A stretch of DNA of 64,000 nt, taken from the NCBI RefSeq assembly GCF_040256645.1, contig NZ_CP158281.1, positions 124,001 through 188,000 on the forward strand, read 5' to 3'. Position numbers and translations under genes: made by a program. The notes under the pieces were generated by a model. That model was not told where the DNA came from, searched no databases, and saw only the letters and a list, made by a program, of their open reading frames with translations. Source of the stretch: Brevibacterium sp. CBA3109 (GTDB lineage Bacteria; Actinomycetota; Actinomycetes; Actinomycetales; Brevibacteriaceae). Positions 63,291-64,000 of this stretch are shown piece by piece (within the stretch, counting starts at the first letter, position 1; each line of letters starts with the position of its first letter).

Positions 63291-64000
63291 ATGACCGAGA
63301 CTAACTTGCAGGACTGGGTCGGACGATCCAGCACCGATGAAGACATTGCCGACGGCGTCAATGCTGCCCGGCTGGCCACACTGCTCGAGCAGGGTCCGCA
63401 GGACGGCTCCGAACCGCAGCGCTTGTTCCCCGTTGGGCACTGGCTGCAGTTCGCCGAAGACGATGTGCCGATGAGCGAGCTCGGAACAGACGGGCATGCG
63501 AAGCTCGGCGCTGCGCTGCCACGGGTCGACCTGCCTAGGCGTATGTGGGCCGGCAGCAAGCTCGAGTTCCACGGTCCCATCGTTGCTGGACAGAAGCTGT
63601 CGCGCACGACGACCATCGAATCGATCACCGAGAAGGCTGGCGGCAGCGGCCGACTCTGCTTCGTTGTGTTGCGCCATGAGGTCTCCGCCGATGGAAACCT
63701 GGCGACAACGGACCGGCACACGATCGTCTATCGGGAAGCCACCTCGGCGCCCGAGGGATCCGCGGCGGCACCAGCCCGGGCGGACTCACGCGCACCCGTG
63801 GGCTGGGACTGGGTGCGCTCGGTGCGACCCAACGAGGTCACGCTCTTCCGCTACTCAGCGCTGACGTTCAACTCCCACCGCATCCACTACGACCACCCAT
63901 ACGTGACAGGCGTCGAAGGCTACCCGGGACTCGTCACCCACGGTCCGCTGACCGCGACGCTGCTACTCGACGCGTTCATCAAGAACCACCCCGAGGCAAC
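63291..64000 (+). CDS. MaoC/FAS1-type dehydratase, mesaconyl-CoA hydratase-like, cut by the window end
   Basis: The frame from the ATG at 63291 (one base after the preceding stop) runs off the end of the window. The first 236 residues show the double hot-dog pattern of fungal/bacterial itaconyl- and mesaconyl-CoA hydratases. LPRRMWAGSKLEFHGPIVAG appears near residue 80, and LFRYSALTFNSHRIHYDHPY and GVEGYPGLVTHGPLTATLLL near residues 185-225, with the catalytic Asp/His pair in the HRIHYD segment. The family adds water to mesaconyl-C4-CoA, itaconyl-CoA or a similar ester. It completes the operon logic of activate, oxidise, hydrate. Confidence 0.85.
   Translation, partial: MTETNLQDWVGRSSTDEDIADGVNAARLATLLEQGPQDGSEPQRLFPVGHWLQFAEDDVPMSELGTDGHAKLGAALPRVDLPRRMWAGSKLEFHGPIVAGQKLSRTTTIESITEKAGGSGRLCFVVLRHEVSADGNLATTDRHTIVYREATSAPEGSAAAPARADSRAPVGWDWVRSVRPNEVTLFRYSALTFNSHRIHYDHPYVTGVEGYPGLVTHGPLTATLLLDAFIKNHPEA

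Overview
This is a high-GC chromosomal window with long, tightly packed operons, many ATGA/GTGA start-stop overlaps, GTG and TTG starts, and actinobacterial protein families. It most resembles a soil or dairy actinomycete of the Brevibacterium/Micrococcales type. The genus is my inference from protein style and gene content, because no rRNA or other marker gene is present. I saw no CRISPR array, tRNA, rRNA or prophage.

Layout: (1) 1-4341 holds the 3' end of a CaiB/BaiF CoA-transferase, a complete tripartite tricarboxylate transporter (TctC-TctB-TctA) and an IclR regulator. (2) 4342-6600 is a small scarred island: a transposase remnant, a secreted phospholipase A2-like protein with a two-helix membrane partner, an IS3-type transposase fragment, and an amidohydrolase that has lost its 5' part and its middle. 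(3) 6647-14758 is a catabolic cluster around an IclR regulator: an ABM-fold protein and an SDR dehydrogenase on one side, and on the other a GMC dehydrogenase with its small subunit, a large FAD/Fe-S dehydrogenase and an HpcH/HpaI aldolase. (4) 14759-22547 is a phosphonate locus on the minus strand: HpnW-like oxidoreductase, PhnD (frameshifted), PhnC, a fused double PhnE, a PhnX-like HAD hydrolase and an HpnZ-like alcohol dehydrogenase. A divergent GntR/UTRA regulator with a palindromic site faces it. (5) 22639-32565 holds mixed housekeeping and redox genes: an RclA-like flavoprotein, a 2-hydroxyacid dehydrogenase, an aldo-keto reductase, a SWIM-SNF2 helicase, a PadR-type regulator with a membrane partner, and a PepSY protein with a histidine-rich tandem repeat. 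(6) 32610-40559 concerns nitrogen compounds: diaminopropionate ammonia-lyase, a deletion scar joining an M20 hydrolase remnant to an Lrp/AsnC remnant, a nitrilase, hydantoinase/oxoprolinase subunits B and A, and a PucR-type regulator. (7) 40569-48646 holds an MMPL transporter, a TAXI-type TRAP system (TAXI, DUF1850, fused permease), a MarR regulator, a pirin remnant, a small acetyltransferase and an AhpD-like protein. (8) 48700-50240 is a second low-GC patch with two unknown genes and a 5'-truncated Nramp transporter. (9) 50333-53604 encodes two serine hydrolases and a PucR-type regulator. (10) 53945-64000 holds a DctPQM TRAP transporter, a GntR/FCD regulator, and an operon of CaiB CoA-transferase, class I fumarase, two acyl-CoA dehydrogenases and a MaoC-type hydratase that runs off the window.

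The theme is scavenging of organic acids and nitrogen or phosphorus compounds. There are four separate solute-binding-protein uptake systems (TTT, phosphonate ABC, TAXI-TRAP, DctPQM-TRAP), and the TTT, phosphonate and DctPQM systems lie beside catabolic enzymes or their own regulator. The most coherent candidate for an undescribed pathway is the last locus. I infer that it imports a branched C5-dicarboxylate (methylsuccinate, mesaconate or itaconate type) and processes it as a CoA ester. The window also records active gene decay: five clear gene remnants, two transposase fragments and one frameshift.
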